DNA from: Verrucomicrobiota bacterium
GTDB lineage: Bacteria > Verrucomicrobiota > Verrucomicrobiia > Verrucomicrobiales > Verrucomicrobiaceae
Reading direction: 5' to 3'
Length of the DNA: 41,707 nt
Assembly (NCBI GenBank): GCA_009885695.1
Contig: VFKE01000069.1
Span: 1-41,707, forward strand
Within the stretch, counting starts at the first letter, position 1; each line of letters opens with the position of its first letter. A program made the translations under genes and the position numbers. The notes under the pieces were generated by a model, which did not search any database, was not told the DNA's origin, and worked only from the letters and a program-made list of their open reading frames with translations. Positions 28,394 to 38,043 of the stretch are shown here, piece by piece.

Positions 28394-29804
28394 GACCTCC
28401 AAAACTGAATCCCTACAACTAAACGTTCGCGGGCGCAGTCGTGCAAAATACGACATATCCCTTCTCTTGGTCGCGCTGGTATTCGGTGCATGTTTCGGAT
28501 ATGGAGCAACATCTCCAGAAGTTCTCGTCATTCGGGGAGGGACGGTTTTTGAATCTCGTTCAGGGCGCATGATGCCCGACCAGACTATAGTCATCCGAGG
28601 TGACCGAATCGAAAGGGTGAGCCCAAGCTCCGAGATCATTCCAGCAGGGGCACGCGTGATTGAAGCAGAAGGCAAGTTTGTCATTCCCGGCCTTATTGAT
28701 GCCCACGTTCACATTGTCCATCGACTCAACGATGCGCACCTGACGGGCGAGGAAGTGTTGCCGATGTTTCTCGCCGCCGGTGTGACGGCCATTCGCGATA
28801 CCGGCGACACAGTAGTTCCGCAAAAAATGATTGCCCGCTTCGCCGAGGCCCACGCCGTATCTTGTCCGCGCGTATTCATGTGCAGTCCGCTGATAGACGG
28901 CGTTACGCCGATCCATCGCGACATCGGCTGGTCTTTGACCGATCCGCAAGCGGTTCCAGCGTTCGTTGAGGACATGGCGAAATGGGGCGTCACCACTTTG
29001 AAAATTTACGCCGGAACAGGACGGGATGTCGGACGACGCGTCATTGAAGAAGGACACAAGCATGACCTCATGGTCACCGCGCACCTCGGCCCCTACCGCG
29101 CGCAGGACGCCGTGGCGGATGGCATTGACTGCCTCGAACACATCTGGTCGGTGTTTAACTATATTATTCCAGCGGATACAAAGCGAATTCCTGGCCATCG
29201 CGCGTCGTTGGATTTGACGAACCCACTGGCGCAAAGCCTCATCAAGGATATGGCTGAGCGACGTGTGATGGTAGATCCCACATTGGCCGTGTTCAGGAAC
29301 ATGATCCTCTTGAATGATCTGGAATCCGTCCATCAGCATCCCGACAACGCCCATGCTCCAGCCCGACTTCGGCAGCAGTGGGATATTTACCGGCAGCGCA
29401 TATCTCTCAAACCGGACACTCTCGAACTCCGCCGTGGCGAATTTCTGAAATACCAGGAACTGACGGCCATGCTCTATCGTGCGGGAGTTCCGATTCTCGC
29501 CGGCACGGACGCACCCGAACCGTATGTGCCGCCTGGCTTTTCTTTGTTGCAGGAACTGGAGATGCTCGTTGAGGCGGGCCTGCCACCAAGCGCGGCTTTG
29601 CAGGCGGCAACGATCAACAATGCTGCGGCACTCAAGCAGGAATCGCAATTGGGCAGCATCGAACCCGGGAAGCTCGCGGACCTTGTCATCCTTTCCGCTG
29701 ACCCGACCACCGACATACGCAACGTGCGGCGCATCGAGAAAGTCATTCGTGGCGGATGCATCAGCGAACCCGCGCAGATGTTAAAGCTGGTGCCGCTTGA
29801 GTAA
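28392..29804 (+). CDS. Secreted amidohydrolase (imidazolonepropionase/prolidase-like)
   Basis: This 470-residue metal-dependent hydrolase belongs to the amidohydrolase superfamily. An N-terminal export signal (ISLLLVALVFGACFGYG) suggests the periplasm or lipid anchoring at Cys, though the lipobox FGAC is imperfect. Metal ligands are visible in order: H105-x-H107 (DAHVHIVH), the probable carboxylated Lys in TTLKIYAG, His in VTAHLGP, His in DCLEHIWS, and Asp in GTDAPEP. The tail GSIEPGKLADLVILSADP is characteristic. Likely substrates are peptides or cyclic amides, not determinable here. The start codon overlaps the divergent gene's start. Confidence 0.88.
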   Translation: MTSKTESLQLNVRGRSRAKYDISLLLVALVFGACFGYGATSPEVLVIRGGTVFESRSGRMMPDQTIVIRGDRIERVSPSSEIIPAGARVIEAEGKFVIPGLIDAHVHIVHRLNDAHLTGEEVLPMFLAAGVTAIRDTGDTVVPQKMIARFAEAHAVSCPRVFMCSPLIDGVTPIHRDIGWSLTDPQAVPAFVEDMAKWGVTTLKIYAGTGRDVGRRVIEEGHKHDLMVTAHLGPYRAQDAVADGIDCLEHIWSVFNYIIPADTKRIPGHRASLDLTNPLAQSLIKDMAERRVMVDPTLAVFRNMILLNDLESVHQHPDNAHAPARLRQQWDIYRQRISLKPDTLELRRGEFLKYQELTAMLYRAGVPILAGTDAPEPYVPPGFSLLQELEMLVEAGLPPSAALQAATINNAAALKQESQLGSIEPGKLADLVILSADPTTDIRNVRRIEKVIRGGCISEPAQMLKLVPLE

Positions 29805-30016
29805 ATGCCGCACGACTCCCCCGCGGCCTTGCGTCCAGCATGACTTCGCAAATTATTGCACCTTCAGCCAGTAGAGGCAGTCGGTGGCCCATGGATGAAC
29901 CGCGCCATTGTTCCGAACCGATGGACTAAGGCTTGGCAAGACGAAACTGGAGCGTGTGCAGGGCGCCCGCGCCTCACTACCCTTGACTGCCGCCCCCAGC
30001 GCTTGACCATGCCGCC

Positions 30017-31684
30017 GTGAAGATTTGGCTCGTCCGCATCACCTTCCTCGCGCTGTTCATCGCCGGCGTGGTGTGGTTCGACCACGTGCGAAGTTCACGC
30101 CCCTCGCGAGCCGAACTCGCGACTCGCGACAACATCCTGCTTCTGGGCAACGGCACCGAAGTGGAGACGCTCGACGCCCATCTCGCGACCGGCGTGCCGG
30201 AGCATCTTGTGCTCAGCGCCCTTTTTGAAGGGCTGGCCGCGCCGCTGCCGGAGAATCCGGATGGTGACGGCCCGGGAGCGGCAGCAAGCTGGGAGCACTC
30301 CGCGGATTATTCGCAGTGGACCTTCCATCTTCAGCCAAACGGTAGATGGAGCGACGGAAAGCCGCTCATGGCGCGCGATTTCATCTACTCGTTCCGGCGC
30401 ATCCTCTCACCGAAAATCGCCTCGGAATACGCCTCGATGCTTTATCCGCTGAAACACGCGCAGGAGTTCAATGAAGCCAAGATCACCGACTTCGCCGAAG
30501 TCGGTGCGAAGGCCGTGGACGACCTGACGCTCAAACTCACGCTGGTCGGTCCCACGCCCTACCTGCCCGGCATGACGAAGCATTACGCGTGGTTCCCCGT
30601 TCCGCAGCATGTCATCGAACGGTTCGGCGAAATGACGGAGCGCGACACCAAATGGACCCGCACCGGCAACCTTGTCAGCAACGGTCCTTTCCGCCTGAAG
30701 GAATGGCATTTTTTTCACTCGATCACACTGGAAAGAAATCCGTATTACTGGGACGCGAAGAGTGTGAGGCTCAACGGCATCGTCTTCTTCCCCATCCAGA
30801 GCGACAACACCGAGGAGCGCGCCTTCCGCGACGGTCAGCTTCACGCGACGATGAGTCTTCCGCTTCCGGCGTTGCCGCGCTACCGGAACGAGCGCCCCGA
30901 TGTCTATCACGAGGATCCCAACCTCGGAGTCTATTTCTACCGGGTGAACGTCACCAGCAAACAGGCCGATGGCAAACCCCATCCTGTATCCGACAAACGC
31001 GTCCGCCGGGCCCTGGCGCTGGCGATTGACCGCGAAAGCATCATCCGCAACATCATGCGCGCCGGACAGAAACCCGCCCTCGGATTTACGCCGTATCCCG
31101 ATAGCATCGGCTATAAGGACGCGCCGGGCCCGATGCGTTTCGACCCGGTCGAGGCTCGCCGCATCCTCGCCGAAGCCGGCTATCCGGATGGCAAGGATTT
31201 TTCCGCCTTCGAAATCCTCATCAACACCAACGAAGCGCACCGCACCATCGCCGAGGCCATCCAGGAGATGTGGAAGAAGCACCTCAACATCCCGGTTTCT
31301 ATACGCAATCAGGACTGGGGCGTCTATCTCGACTCGCAGCGGCGCCTGGACTACACCGTGAGCCGCGCGGCGTGGAATGGCGACTATCTCGATCCCTCGA
31401 CTTTCCTCAACATGTTTCGGACCGGCGACGGCAACAACGAAACCGGCTGGAGCAACGCCCGCTACGACGAACTCATCAAGCTGGCCACGCTCGAAGGCGA
31501 TCCGGAAAAGCGCATGGCTCACTTTCGCGAAGCCGAGACCATCCTGCTGGACGAACTCCCCATACTCCCCATTTACTGGTATGTGCGTTCCACCCTCCGC
31601 CGACCGGAAGTGAAAGGATGGAAGCCCTCTGTGATTGAAATGCGCTGCTATAAGGCCATATCGCTGGAACCCGCCACCCGCTGA
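30017..31684 (+). CDS. Peptide ABC transporter substrate-binding protein (OppA type)
   Basis: This 555-residue family 5 binding protein has a GTG start and an N-terminal anchor or signal (VRITFLALFIAGVVWF). Motifs are TLDAHLATGVPEHLVLSALFEG, WTFHLQPNGRWSDGKPLMARDF, NPYYWDAKSVRLNGIVF and RRALALAIDRESIIRNI. It is followed at once by two permease genes, forming a three-gene peptide-uptake operon without ATPases. It might use the OppDF pair at 20210-22173, but this is inference. Confidence 0.92.
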   Translation: MKIWLVRITFLALFIAGVVWFDHVRSSRPSRAELATRDNILLLGNGTEVETLDAHLATGVPEHLVLSALFEGLAAPLPENPDGDGPGAAASWEHSADYSQWTFHLQPNGRWSDGKPLMARDFIYSFRRILSPKIASEYASMLYPLKHAQEFNEAKITDFAEVGAKAVDDLTLKLTLVGPTPYLPGMTKHYAWFPVPQHVIERFGEMTERDTKWTRTGNLVSNGPFRLKEWHFFHSITLERNPYYWDAKSVRLNGIVFFPIQSDNTEERAFRDGQLHATMSLPLPALPRYRNERPDVYHEDPNLGVYFYRVNVTSKQADGKPHPVSDKRVRRALALAIDRESIIRNIMRAGQKPALGFTPYPDSIGYKDAPGPMRFDPVEARRILAEAGYPDGKDFSAFEILINTNEAHRTIAEAIQEMWKKHLNIPVSIRNQDWGVYLDSQRRLDYTVSRAAWNGDYLDPSTFLNMFRTGDGNNETGWSNARYDELIKLATLEGDPEKRMAHFREAETILLDELPILPIYWYVRSTLRRPEVKGWKPSVIEMRCYKAISLEPATR

Positions 31685-31688
31685 CTGC

Positions 31689-32609
31689 ATGTTAAACTTC
31701 ATCATCAGCCGCACCCTCCAGGGATTAGCCGTGATCCTCGCGGTGCTGGTGATCACGTTCGGCCTGCTCAAGCTTTCGCCCAGCAGCCCCTTCAACGGCG
31801 AGCGCAACGTCACGCCCGAAGTCCGCGCGGCGCAGAATGCCTACTACGGGCTGGACAAACCATGGCCCGTCCAGCTCTGGCGGCATGTCAGCGGTTTCGC
31901 CACCTTCAATTATCCGCCGAGCTACAAACTTAAAGGCCGCAACGTCGGCGAGATCATCGCCCAAGCTTTTCCCGTCTCGGTCGCCATCGGCGTGCCCGCC
32001 CTGCTCATCGCGCTCGCGCTGGGCATCCCGTTCGGCGCGATGGCTGCGCTCAAGCCCAACACGCTCGAAGACCGAACCGCGACCATCGCCTCAACCCTCG
32101 GCATCTGCATGCCCAGCCTCGTGCTCGGCCCGCTGGTGGCGCTGATCTTTGGCTTGAAGCTGAAATGGTTCAACGTCTCCGGCTGGTTCGATGCGGACGA
32201 CTGGGTGCTGCCCGCGATGACGCTGGGACTCATTTACAGCGCCTACGTCGCGCGCCTCATGCGCGGCGGATTGCGCGAAACACTGGCGCAGGATTTCATC
32301 CGCACCGCTCGAGCAAAGGGCGCCAGCGAACCCGCTGTCGTGTTCTGCCACGCACTCAAACTCGCCTGCCTGCCGCTGCTGAACTTCCTCGGCCCGGCGG
32401 CGGCCGGCCTGCTTACCGGATCCTTCGTCGTGGAAAATGTCTTCCAGGTTCCCGGGCTCGGCCAGCACTTCGTCTCCTCCGCGACGAACGGCGATCACCC
32501 GCTGGCAATGGGGACCGCTGCGTTCTATGCGATGCTGATCGTCGCGTTCAACCTCCTCGTGGACATCGTTCAGGCCATGTTGAACCCGCGCATCGGATTG
32601 AAAACATGA
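31689..32609 (+). CDS. Peptide ABC transporter permease (OppB type)
   Basis: This 306-residue permease starts MLNFIISRTLQGLAVILAVLVITF with LLKLSPSSPF. The EAA loop DFIRTARAKGASEPAVVFCHAL and VENVFQVPGLGQHFV are conserved. It lies 4 bp after the binding-protein gene and overlaps the next permease by 4 bp (ATGA). The ATG at 31689 is at the family position. Confidence 0.94.
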   Translation: MLNFIISRTLQGLAVILAVLVITFGLLKLSPSSPFNGERNVTPEVRAAQNAYYGLDKPWPVQLWRHVSGFATFNYPPSYKLKGRNVGEIIAQAFPVSVAIGVPALLIALALGIPFGAMAALKPNTLEDRTATIASTLGICMPSLVLGPLVALIFGLKLKWFNVSGWFDADDWVLPAMTLGLIYSAYVARLMRGGLRETLAQDFIRTARAKGASEPAVVFCHALKLACLPLLNFLGPAAAGLLTGSFVVENVFQVPGLGQHFVSSATNGDHPLAMGTAAFYAMLIVAFNLLVDIVQAMLNPRIGLKT

Positions 32610-33550
32610 ATCCACCGGCCAACAACTCCCGGATTTCCGAGTCACCCTGGCAGGCCGCTTGGAGGCGGCTTCGCCGCAACCGCTTCGCGATCGGTGGCGC
32701 GACTTTCATCGTGGTGCTCATGCTCGTGTGCTGGATCGCACCCGGCTATTCAGCTTATGGCCAGTCGCAGCAGGATCTCAATCTGCAGGCCAGCCCGCCC
32801 AGCGCCGCGCACTGGATGGGCACCGATTCGCTGGGACGCGACATCGCCACCCGCGTGCTCTACGGCGGGCGCATGTCACTTCTCATCGGACTTGCAGCGA
32901 CGGCAGTTGCGCTGATCATTGGCGTAATTTTCGGCGGCATCTCCGGCTGGATCGGCGGGAGGCTCGATGCCTTCCTCATGCGCATCGTGGACGTGCTCTA
33001 TGCCTTCCCATTCGTCGTGTTCGTCATCCTGCTGAACGTTGCCGTCGGCGAGGTCGTGAAAAACTGGATAGCCACCAGCAGCGGCCTCAGCGTGAAAGCG
33101 GCGAACGAATGGCGTTCGCAAGCGGAACTGCTCATCCTCTTCGTCGCGATCGGTGCTGTGGAATGGCTCACCATGGCCCGCGTGGTGCGCGGGCAGGTTC
33201 TCGCATTGAAGAAACTGGAGTTCATCACCGCAGCGCGCAGTTGCGGCGCGCGCACTCCCATGATCCTGAGTCGTCATCTGTTGCCAAACGTCCTCGGTCC
33301 CGTCATCATTTACGCCAGCCTGACCGTGCCCGGCGTCATGCTGCTGGAGGCCACCCTCAGTTTCCTCGGCCTCGGCATTCAGCCGCCCGCCGCCAGCTGG
33401 GGCACGCTCATCGCCGACGGCGCGAAGGAGATCGAATCTTCCCCGTGGATGCTCATTTTCCCCGGGACGTTTTTTACTTGCACCCTGCTTGCCCTGAATT
33501 TCCTGGGCGATGGCCTGCGCGATGCGCTCGATCCGAAGAGCCTCCAGTAG
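32606..33550 (+). CDS. Peptide ABC transporter permease (OppC type)
   Basis: This 314-residue permease has the N-terminal WRRLRRNRFAIGGATFIVVLM, then GTDSLGRDIATRVLYGGRMSL, and the EAA loop EFITAARSCGARTPMILSRHL followed by LEATLSFLGLGIQPP. Start ATG 32606 overlaps the upstream stop. No ATPase gene follows: the next gene is a converging MFS transporter. Several longer ORFs in other frames over this gene are shadows. Confidence 0.94.
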   Translation: MNPPANNSRISESPWQAAWRRLRRNRFAIGGATFIVVLMLVCWIAPGYSAYGQSQQDLNLQASPPSAAHWMGTDSLGRDIATRVLYGGRMSLLIGLAATAVALIIGVIFGGISGWIGGRLDAFLMRIVDVLYAFPFVVFVILLNVAVGEVVKNWIATSSGLSVKAANEWRSQAELLILFVAIGAVEWLTMARVVRGQVLALKKLEFITAARSCGARTPMILSRHLLPNVLGPVIIYASLTVPGVMLLEATLSFLGLGIQPPAASWGTLIADGAKEIESSPWMLIFPGTFFTCTLLALNFLGDGLRDALDPKSLQ

Positions 33551-33574
33551 AATCACCCGGACCCGACAAAGACT

Positions 33575-34771
33575 TCAGCGCTTCGGTTGGCCCGCGGCAA
33601 CTTTATCGGTGCGCGAAAAGAAAGGCAGAAGGCATGCTGCGGTCGCCGCCACCACCCCGCATGCGACCAGCGCCGTACGGCTGCCCAGATGCTCCCAGAG
33701 AAATCCCGTCCCCAGCGAGGCCGGCAACGCGACAATCCCGCAGATCGAATGATACAATCCGAATGCCGTGCCTTTCTGCTCCGGGGACGCGAACTTCGCG
33801 ACCAGTGCCTTCTCCGCCCCTTCGGTCAGACCGTGATACAAACCGTAAAGCGCGAACAACACCCACACCTGCCACGCGGCGTTCGCAAATCCAAATAAGA
33901 CATACACCGCGCCATAAACCAGCCAACCGCCGCGTATCACGGGCAAAGCGCCGATGCGATCGGACAAACGCCCGCCCGCGAGATTGGTCACCGCCTTCGT
34001 GAGATGCAGCACGATCCAGAGCAGTGGGATAAACTTCAACGCAATGCCGGCTTCACCTGCCTTTAACAGGAGAAAGGCATCACTTGAATTCGCCAACGTG
34101 AAGAGGGTGAGAATCATCAGATACCGCCGAAGTTGCGACGGTTGCTGCGACCAGGTCAGCGTGAAGCCCGTGGATTCGGCCGAATTACGACTGTCGTTCC
34201 CCGCGTCTCTTACACCGACAAGAATCGCCAGCACCGCAAAAACACCCGGGATCGCGGCAACCCAAAAGACCTGCCGGGTGCTCAGTCCGACGCTCAGCAA
34301 GACAGTCGCCAGCAACGCGCCAAGCATCGCACCGGTGTGATCCATTGCCCGATGAAATCCAAAAGTCCAGCCACGCGACTCCGGCGCTGTCGCGGCGGCG
34401 AGCAGGGCGTCGCGCGGCGCAGAGCGCAGTCCCTTGCCCACTCGATCCGATACCCGCACCACCAGCGCCTGCCACGGAACGGTGCACAGCGCCATCATCG
34501 GCCGCATCACGGCGGAGAGCGTATAACCAAAAAGCACCAGAGGGCGGCGATTGCCACTGCGATCCGACCACGCGCCGCTGAATATCTTGAGCAGCGCCGC
34601 CACTGTTTCGGCAACGCCCTCCACGAGGCCAAAAAACGTCGCCGTGGCACCGAGTTGGAGCGTGAGAAACGCCGGCATCAGCGGCACGATCATCTCACTG
34701 GAGAGATCGGTGAACAGGCTCACCAATCCCAAGGCGATGACGGCGCGCGGGAGGCGGTGGCGGGGGAGCAT
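33575..34771 (-). CDS. MFS transporter
   Basis: This 398-residue inner-membrane protein has about 12 membrane segments. It starts ALGLVSLFTDLSSEMIVPLMPAFL and has the loop motif GAWSDRSGNRRPLVLFGY (MFS motif A form). RVSDRVGKGLRSAPRDALLA is typical of a family often annotated as multidrug or sugar efflux. GGRLSDRIGALPVI in the second half mirrors motif A. Substrate is unknown. It converges with the second peptide operon and is divergent from the DUF3604 gene. Confidence 0.9.
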   Translation of the reverse strand: MLPRHRLPRAVIALGLVSLFTDLSSEMIVPLMPAFLTLQLGATATFFGLVEGVAETVAALLKIFSGAWSDRSGNRRPLVLFGYTLSAVMRPMMALCTVPWQALVVRVSDRVGKGLRSAPRDALLAAATAPESRGWTFGFHRAMDHTGAMLGALLATVLLSVGLSTRQVFWVAAIPGVFAVLAILVGVRDAGNDSRNSAESTGFTLTWSQQPSQLRRYLMILTLFTLANSSDAFLLLKAGEAGIALKFIPLLWIVLHLTKAVTNLAGGRLSDRIGALPVIRGGWLVYGAVYVLFGFANAAWQVWVLFALYGLYHGLTEGAEKALVAKFASPEQKGTAFGLYHSICGIVALPASLGTGFLWEHLGSRTALVACGVVAATAACLLPFFSRTDKVAAGQPKR

Positions 34772-34808
34772 GGATTGACAAACTTAACCTAAAATCGGAG
34801 ATGATAGT

Positions 34809-34823
34809 GGCTATCTGATAGCC
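34809..34823. promoter_or_regulatory. Possible operator palindrome
   Basis: GGCTATC and GATAGCC form a perfect 7-bp inverted repeat around one T in the divergent intergenic region between the MFS gene (start 34771) and the DUF3604 gene (start 34924). The size and place suit a dimeric repressor site, but a single site is weak evidence. Confidence 0.35.
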
Positions 34824-34923
34824 TCATACATTTTCTTGTTTTTACTTCGTTAAAATCCTCCGATTCAACAACACCAGCGGCATTTTCTTGTTAAATGCAG
34901 CAAGGGTGCTTCGTTGGGTGCGC

Positions 34924-37900
34924 ATGAGTGCCCGCATCTTCGCCGCAGCTTTTTTATTTGTGGCAAGTGTTGCTCTCGGACACGCGGAGAGCGTCGGATT
35001 TCTCATCCGATTTGGTCACACAGACCGCCAGCCTTCGAACTGGGACGGAAGCCTCTCGCTTTCATCCGGCAAGATCACATCGTTGGAAGGCTGGCGCTTC
35101 GAGAATGCCGATTCTGTGATCAGCGAGTCAGCATGGAAAGCGGACACGCGTGCGCTCAGCGTTCGCAAGGCGCGCGGCAACAACCCGCAGAAACTCGGGG
35201 CGCGCCAACAGCAGGGGACGGATCAGGGAGCGGAACCCATGGCGGACAACGGCGTGATCGCGCAGTTCACTGGCGTTGTCACTGACACGCTTGTCACTGT
35301 AAAGACGGCACGGGGCGAATTCTCCTTCAATCTGGGCGACGTAAAGATAGGCGACCCGCTCCTGGAACTTGATGGCGCGGCTTCCGTTGAGCGTGTGACT
35401 GCGACGCAGACGCTGACGCACGCGGACAACCGGGATCATGATTTTCCTGCCATGGCGTCGGATGCGCGGGATGGCACCTGGGTCGCGTGGACGAGTTTTA
35501 CACCGGGACTGGACCGTGGTGAGCGGGCGCACGGCCTGAAGGAGGAAATGAAGGATTTTGCGGATCTTGCCAAACCAACCGGAGGCGACCAGGTCTGGCT
35601 GCGCCACAGGAAATCTGGCGATGAAAAGTGGGGTGAACCCCTTGCAGTGACTCCCGGCAAGGGGGACATCATGCGATGTGCAGTGGCGGTTGACGGAAAA
35701 AACCGCGTCTGGGTTTTCTATTCGGATCGGCGGGGAGATTTTTTCTCCATCTATGCGCGCTCCTATGACGGTCAGAAGTTCGGTGAGGAAATGAACCTCA
35801 CGGACGGACGGCACAACGACCTCTGCCCCGTGGCCGCCACAGATTCTACCGGACGCGTCTGGGTGGCGTGGCAGGGTGCCGGCACGACATTATTCCGAAT
35901 TTATGCGGCGCATCAGGATGATGATGCAGGATTTACCGAACCGATTTTGGTCAACGAAGGTGCAAAACGCAATGGCTGGTCACCTGCCATCGCCGCGACG
36001 AAGGCGGACGGAGGCAGGATTGCCATCGCCTGGGATGGCTACGAGAAGGGTGATTATGATGTGTTCGTGCGCGAGTTTGGAATTGACGGCAAGTCGGATG
36101 CAGCACGTCCTGTGGCCAACACACCAGACTACGAAAGCCGGGCCAGTCTTGCGTATGATGCTGCGGGGCGGCTTTGGATCGCTTGGGAGCAAAGCGGGCC
36201 GAAGTGGGGCAAGGACTGGGGCGCATTGGACAAGAGCGGCGGAATTGGATTGTATAAGGAACGCAAGATTGGTTTGCGGATTCTGGATCACGGCGTCTGG
36301 AAGGAGCCGGCACAATCAGTGTCAGCCGTGCTGCCGGGACGCAGCAGTAAAACTGGCTGGGACAGCATGAAATGGTCGCAGCCCAACGATCCCAAGACCG
36401 TGAACAGCGGGGGATTCGCCGGTGACGAAAAAAAGGGGCGGCGCCCGAAGGCAAAGTTTGACGCAGAGCGCAAGACCGGAGAAGAGGCCGAGACGAAGGG
36501 CTTGCAGGTTTTCAACCACAGCGCGCGCATCGCCGCGGACCATGATGGGCGCATCTGGCTGCTTTGCCGCACCCGGCAGGGACAGTTTCACACGCCCATT
36601 GGCAGCACCTGGAGCAACTACGCCGCATATTATGAGGGTGACAAATGGACCGGTTCCATGCTCATGCCGCATACGGACAATCTGCTTTTCAATTTTCCCG
36701 CAGTCACCGTAACGGCGCACGGTATTCAGATCGCGCATAGCTCCGACCACCGGCAGGACAAGCTCACGGTGTGGAAAAAAAATCGGATCACGGGACCGGG
36801 TGCCGGCAGCGCTGCTCTTGGCGCGTCCGTCGATCCCTTCGTCAACGATGTCTATGTCAGCGAGATCACGCTTCAAGGGGATGCGAAGCCCGCAGTCCTG
36901 GTGGACGCCAAATCGCCGCCCGATCCCAACGCCAAAACGTCAGACTACACGACGAAGGAGCTCGCCGAGGTCAAAACCATTCGCGACCATCGCATGAACC
37001 TGAATGGAACCGAACTCCGCATCTTGCGGGGCGAGTTCCACCGGCACACCGAGATCAGCGGTGACGGCGGTGGCGACGGACCGTTGGAGGACATGTGGCG
37101 CTACGCTCTCGATGTGGCAAAGATGGACTGGATCGGCAACGGCGACCACGACAACGGCGGCGGCCGCGAATACCCGTGGTGGCTCACGCAGAAGACCACT
37201 GATGCCTATCATCTCCGCGGGCACTTTGAACCCATGTTCAGTTATGAGCGCAGCGTGAGTTATCCGGAGGGCCATCGCAATGTCATCTTCGTGCAACGCG
37301 GCGTGCGCACGCTGCCGCGGCTGCCGATTTCTGATGCTTTCGATTCCAAGCCCGCGCCGGACACGCAGATGCTCTACAAGTATCTCCACCATTTCAATGG
37401 CGTCTGCGCCAGCCACACCAGCGCCACCAGCATGGGCACCGACTGGCGCGACAACGATCCGGTTGTGGAGCCGTTCGTGGAAATATATCAGGGCGCGCGG
37501 CAGAATTATGAGCGTCCCGGAGCGCCCCGCAGTCCGACCAAGGAAGACAGCATCGGCGGCTGGGAGCCGAAGGGATTCGTCAACTTCGCGCTGCTCAAGG
37601 GTTATCGCCTGGCCTTCCAGAGCAGCAGCGATCACGGCTCCACGCACATCAGCTATGCCTGCGTGTATGCGAAGGATAACTCGCGCCAGGCTATTTTTGA
37701 CGCCATCAAACTGCGCCACACTTATGCCGCCACCGACAACATCATCGCCGATGTGACCTGTAAGAACGGCGACAAAATTCAGATGATGGGTGAGGAGTTC
37801 ATTACGAAAGAAACACCGGCGATCATCGTGAAACTTGCCGGCACCAGCCCGTTTAAGAATGTCACCATCATAAAGGACGATGTCGAGATTCACACGATTA

Positions 37901-38043
37901 AACCGAACACCAGGAACGTAAACTTTACGTGGAAAGATCCGAGTCCGCAGGGCGGGAAAACAAGTTATTATTATGTCCGCGGAGAGCAGGATGATTCCGA
38001 GCTTGTCTGGGCTTCGCCGATGTGGATTAAATATGAGCCGTGA
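34924..38043 (+). CDS. Secreted DUF3604/PHP-like metallophosphoesterase with beta-propeller
   Basis: This 1039-residue protein has a signal peptide (SARIFAAAFLFVASVALGHA). The N-terminal two-thirds has sialidase/beta-propeller-like repeats such as DSTGRVWVAWQG, DAAGRLWIAWEQ and DHDGRIWLLCRT. From about residue 700 a DUF3604-type metal domain follows: GEFHRHTEISGDGGGDGPLED (H706, H708), GNGDHDNGGGREYPWW (D741, H742), CASHTSATSMGTDW and SSSDHGSTHISYA (D903, H904). These His and Asp residues suit a PHP-like metal site, so hydrolysis of a phosphoester or similar is likely but unproven. The ATG at 34924 gives the signal peptide. It overlaps the next gene's start by 11 bp. Confidence 0.85.
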   Translation: MSARIFAAAFLFVASVALGHAESVGFLIRFGHTDRQPSNWDGSLSLSSGKITSLEGWRFENADSVISESAWKADTRALSVRKARGNNPQKLGARQQQGTDQGAEPMADNGVIAQFTGVVTDTLVTVKTARGEFSFNLGDVKIGDPLLELDGAASVERVTATQTLTHADNRDHDFPAMASDARDGTWVAWTSFTPGLDRGERAHGLKEEMKDFADLAKPTGGDQVWLRHRKSGDEKWGEPLAVTPGKGDIMRCAVAVDGKNRVWVFYSDRRGDFFSIYARSYDGQKFGEEMNLTDGRHNDLCPVAATDSTGRVWVAWQGAGTTLFRIYAAHQDDDAGFTEPILVNEGAKRNGWSPAIAATKADGGRIAIAWDGYEKGDYDVFVREFGIDGKSDAARPVANTPDYESRASLAYDAAGRLWIAWEQSGPKWGKDWGALDKSGGIGLYKERKIGLRILDHGVWKEPAQSVSAVLPGRSSKTGWDSMKWSQPNDPKTVNSGGFAGDEKKGRRPKAKFDAERKTGEEAETKGLQVFNHSARIAADHDGRIWLLCRTRQGQFHTPIGSTWSNYAAYYEGDKWTGSMLMPHTDNLLFNFPAVTVTAHGIQIAHSSDHRQDKLTVWKKNRITGPGAGSAALGASVDPFVNDVYVSEITLQGDAKPAVLVDAKSPPDPNAKTSDYTTKELAEVKTIRDHRMNLNGTELRILRGEFHRHTEISGDGGGDGPLEDMWRYALDVAKMDWIGNGDHDNGGGREYPWWLTQKTTDAYHLRGHFEPMFSYERSVSYPEGHRNVIFVQRGVRTLPRLPISDAFDSKPAPDTQMLYKYLHHFNGVCASHTSATSMGTDWRDNDPVVEPFVEIYQGARQNYERPGAPRSPTKEDSIGGWEPKGFVNFALLKGYRLAFQSSSDHGSTHISYACVYAKDNSRQAIFDAIKLRHTYAATDNIIADVTCKNGDKIQMMGEEFITKETPAIIVKLAGTSPFKNVTIIKDDVEIHTIKPNTRNVNFTWKDPSPQGGKTSYYYVRGEQDDSELVWASPMWIKYEP

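Noticed and set aside
30407-31813. 468-residue minus-strand ORF
   Set aside because: Antisense to the OppA-type gene; shadow of high-GC coding sequence.
32659-34002. 447-residue plus-strand ORF
   Set aside because: Runs across the 3' parts of a permease and an MFS gene in wrong frames and is Arg/His-rich.
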